From contig RPFO01000213.1 of the NCBI GenBank assembly GCA_009746045.1, forward strand, positions 2,012,325 to 2,072,324: a stretch of 60,000 bases of DNA, read 5' to 3'. This document shows, piece after piece, positions 57,179 through 60,000 of this stretch; position 1 is the first letter of the stretch; each line of letters begins with the position of its first letter. Made by a program: the position numbers and the translations under genes. The DNA is from Mesostigma viride. Lineage: Eukaryota; Streptophyta; Mesostigmatophyceae; Mesostigmatales; Mesostigmataceae. The notes under the pieces were generated by a model. The model saw nothing but the letters and a program-made list of their open reading frames with translations, was not told the origin of the DNA and did no database searches.

Positions 57179-59987
57179 TTACTTGGTTTGCTGGGCCTTG
57201 CCCAGCTTCTCCATCATCGTGGCGCTTTGCAGGGCCATCTTCATGGCCGGGTTGCTCACCAAGGAGGCATCTTCCTTGAGAGCAAGGAGGTGGCCAGCCA
57301 CCTTCCACCCTCCTGACCCCTGGCTCTCCACTAGGAGCATGGCTGCCACCACCCTCATGAGATACTCTACCCCAGCCAACTCCCCGGCTGCCGGCCCCAA
57401 CTCCTTGAAGAGTGTGTCCATGGCCAGGGCGATGTTCATGACCACCTTCCTGCTTTCCTGGTTCCTCCACCCCCCTTGGCGAGTAGCCATGATCCAACTC
57501 TTTATCCCCCCTCCGTTGTCGTTGGCATCCTCGAGCACCTCGGGGAGCACTCTCTCTTGCACCCTCCAATTCACCACTTGTGCTCGAGTGGGCAGCGTCA
57601 CCCCTTTGGTCTTTTTCGGCTTCCTGGAAGCCCCATCTGCCCCGGCCAGCGCATCCTTCAATTTCGTCAGGAAATCCTCTTCCTCGGACTCCAGAGTGAG
57701 ATCATACGCCGTATAATACGGTATAATACGGTATAATACGTAATACGCTGGCTTTGAGCGTATGATTCATACGTTATAATACGTTTTAGCGTATAATGAC
57801 GTATAATACCGTATTATACCGTATGATGCCGTGTTTTCCGCGTTTTTTTTACGTTTTGCGCGGCTAGGATGCCAGAACGACAGGGCAACGATTTGAAGCC
57901 ACAGATTTCGTATCTCTACTATAAGTACTGACCCGTCTGAACTTTCACAATTCGACGCGATCTTATTTTGACATTGTGGTGCACAGTGCGCGCACCGTGC
58001 GGAGGTGGCCATGGCGACGTGCGTTCCGTTAAAATATGGCTAATCCGGCGGGCGACAGGCGAAAAAATTAAGCCGATGGTTAAAAGTGATGTTCTATTAT
58101 GATGTTTCATAGCAAGATCTGCACTATTTGCAAATTCGCTGCCTTTGTTGGTACAGATTTGCACGGGGGTCTCATCCAACGTCAATTTGGCCGCGATGAA
58201 TAATCTAGCATGTGTGCCTGCGACGGTAGAACTCGACATTCGTGGGTTATTTTGATGCAGCAAGAGCCGTTTAGTAACGGACACCATGAAAATAACCTAA
58301 GCATCTTCGATCTGCGGCCATTTCCTGTCATTTCTAAAATGATTTCGTTCAGGCCTGCGCGATCCGCGGTTAATCCATCCATGGCTGGCTGGCTTTTCTT
58401 GCGCGCCTGGGTAGGAAATAATGCCGGCCGTGGTACGTTGATTTGCCGCATGTCACCGCCCAGTCTGTTTGCGCTCTTAATGAACCTGGCATGAAACTTT
58501 TTGCGCCGTTTCTGGGTTTTTCTTGCTATTTTGTTCTCCACTTGTTGCAGTTGTGCTATCAGATTTTCCGCAGCTTTCAATGGTTTTCCTTACGCTGCGT
58601 ATGCCATGCTTCCTAAAGCTACCCAGAATTGATCGGGCAGTTATCTGGCTTTGCTACGCTTCCTGTATGGAGGTTTTCACACGGTAGACATTCTATATTG
58701 CGTAGTCAAGGACCCTAGCTGCCTGGGAGCGGCATCACCGTTGCAAGGAGCTGGCGAGCTCATAGACGCCTGTCATGCTCTTCAGCCTGCTGGAAAACAA
58801 GGTTGTTGTATGGAAGGTGAGAATATGTGAGTTACTTATCACATCCCCACCTGTTTAGCCTCCGTGGTTCCCCAACGGGGACACGAGATTAATTAATATT
58901 AATTAATTAATTCAGTTAATTAATTAATTAATGCACACCACGAGTCACACACCTGTAGTCACATGCAGCTCAGTATATTCACATAGCATCGCACCATGCA
59001 AACATACTACATGCATTAATTGTATACTACTGTAGTATTTGCGTGCATGCACAGCCACATATATATATTAAAATATATAATTACTTGCATCAAAGTGAAG
59101 GCACCCAAGTAAACATAACCAATATAAAGCCACATATATACACATACACACAATTATGCATGCGCACGTTTACATTCTCAGTATTACATGCAATACATCG
59201 ATCGTGTCCACAATATCCACCGTATAGAGTATAGCCGAGGGTAGGGCAACCTTGGATTATGTCCAAAACAGTGTTAAAAACATGTGGATTGATGGTGGGT
59301 GTCTTAAAATGTGTAAAATCAGAGTATTCTGAGTGTGTCCGTACGAAAACGTATAATACCGTATTATACCGCATTATACCGTATTATACATTATACTCCA
59401 CCGTGACCGTATAACGCGTATAACGTACGATCTCACTCTGTGACGGACTCCTCCTCTTCTTTGCCCGCCTGGCCCTGCTTGCCAATAATAGCCGCCAGCT
59501 CCAAGAGCTGCTCCCTCACATCCCCCGCGGCCTTTCCCTTGCTCGGGGCTGGGCTTCCGACTTTTTTCGTCCCCTTTTTCGCCCCTTTCGTGGGCCGGCG
59601 TGGTGGCTGCATCTCCTCTTCGTCCGAGTCCGCCAAGTCCCGGGCGCTTTGGAGGGCTGCCACTAGCGCTTCGTTTGGGTCCGCTGCTGCCAGAATTTCA
59701 GGCCCGTCCACGTGGTCGACCAGCAGTCCAACGACGGACTCCAGCTGGGCCGCAGACCACCGGCTGACAGTAGTTACCCAGTCGGTCCCGAGGACCGCCT
59801 CAAAGGCAGCGCACACTTCAGGCAGGCCCGAGCAAGTGGAGAGCTCCTGATGGAGCCTTTTCTTCTGCGTCGGCCAGCCTAGTCGGCCCTTTCCCGTCTG
59901 TTTAGTAGCTGTCGGCACCTCGGGATTAGCTTTCGGTAATTGCTTCCCAGCACCTGTCGAACCTGGCTTCCGCCCGGGCTTCGGCAT
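57179..59987 (-). pseudogene. DIRS-like gag ORF, split by the hAT-like element
   Basis: Part one, 59987 to 59441: starts MPKPGRKPGSTGAG, contains CAAFEAVLGTDWVTTVSRWS and DLADSDEEEMQPP followed by a Lys-rich linker and LLELAAIIGKQGQAG. Part two, 57691 to 57179: begins ESEEEDFLTKLKDALAG, then LPTRAQVVNWRVQERVLPEV and ends MMEKLGKAQQTK. Removing the insertion and one copy of the short flanking repeat joins an acidic Glu stretch in frame, so the ORF was open before the insertion. No zinc knuckle is visible. It overlaps the RT ORF only if the longer RT frame is used. The start may lie further upstream, outside the window. Confidence 0.7.
57692..59440. mobile_element. hAT-like DNA element, copy 2 (1,749 bp), inside the DIRS gag
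   Basis: Same length, orientation, termini (CAGAGTGAGATC ... GATCTCACTCTG) and internal sequence as 10153-11901; all stretches that I compared are identical and the internal ORFs give the same proteins. The flanks share CGGACTC (57685-57691 and 59444-59450), but on the right side three extra bases (TGA) separate it from the element end, so the target duplication is not clean. Confidence 0.9.
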
Positions 59988-60000
59988 CCCAGCCGCTTTG

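Larger units (their letters stand above)
53898..60000 (-). mobile_element. DIRS-like tyrosine-recombinase retrotransposon (5' end outside the window)
   Basis: On the minus strand: gag-like ORF (59987 to 57179, interrupted by the hAT-like element), RT-RNase H and tyrosine recombinase (57131 to 54055). There is no integrase of the DDE type and no LTR of the usual kind. Gene order gag-RT-RNase H-YR is that of the DIRS order. The right end is not reached; the left limit is placed at the second 53-bp repeat and is uncertain. Confidence 0.85.

Overview
The window is nuclear DNA of a eukaryote, most likely a green-lineage alga. Reasons: (1) the genes have GC-rich exons split by many GT-AG introns; (2) the histone acetyltransferase has the plant HAC layout (two ZZ fingers flanking the C-terminal part of the HAT region, then a terminal TAZ finger); (3) the transposons include a Ty1/Copia element, a DIRS-like tyrosine-recombinase element, LINEs and hAT-like elements, a mix familiar from algal genomes. 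The species cannot be named from the sequence alone. I saw no convincing rRNA, tRNA or other RNA gene, and no CRISPR array, operon or prokaryotic feature.

Four host genes can be supported. 1-4182 (+) holds the 3' part of a CBP/p300-type histone acetyltransferase (HAC family), four exons. 14261-22093 (+) is a complete eight-exon sphingosine-1-phosphate lyase (567 aa). 33822-35448 (-) is a two-exon ZCCHC10-like zinc-knuckle protein with a Ser/Asp-rich tail (293 aa). 44474-52232 (+) is a nine-exon type II membrane sulfotransferase-like protein (867 aa). Exon phases are consistent across every junction I joined.

The rest is mobile and repetitive DNA. 5.1-14.2 kb: LINE remnant, a 2.6 kb CCG/CTG/ATG triplet array, a 1,749-bp hAT-like element with an 8-bp target duplication, and a 0.8 kb GAGT array. 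23.4-33.7 kb: LINE fragments and a 5.1 kb DNA transposon (24868-29951) with inverted ends and two or three ORFs of a type I cannot assign with confidence. 35.8-36.6 kb: two MITE-like elements. 37240-43828: a complete Copia element with an uninterrupted 1,696-aa polyprotein, near-identical LTRs and a perfect 5-bp target duplication, carrying a pogo-like MITE in its leader. 53.2-60 kb: a truncated LINE copy and a DIRS-like element (gag, RT-RNase H, tyrosine recombinase) whose gag ORF is split by a second, same-length copy of the hAT-like element.

The most unusual signal is in the introns. At least five introns of the HAC and lyase genes contain tandem degenerate copies ('echoes') of their own exon-intron junction, in four cases of the 5' splice site and in one of the 3' splice site. 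The echoes include a few exon codons plus the GT or AG, so they look like decoy splice sites made by local tandem duplication. A second pattern is a roughly 40-bp hairpin-bearing motif dispersed at five places, mostly in introns or just behind genes.
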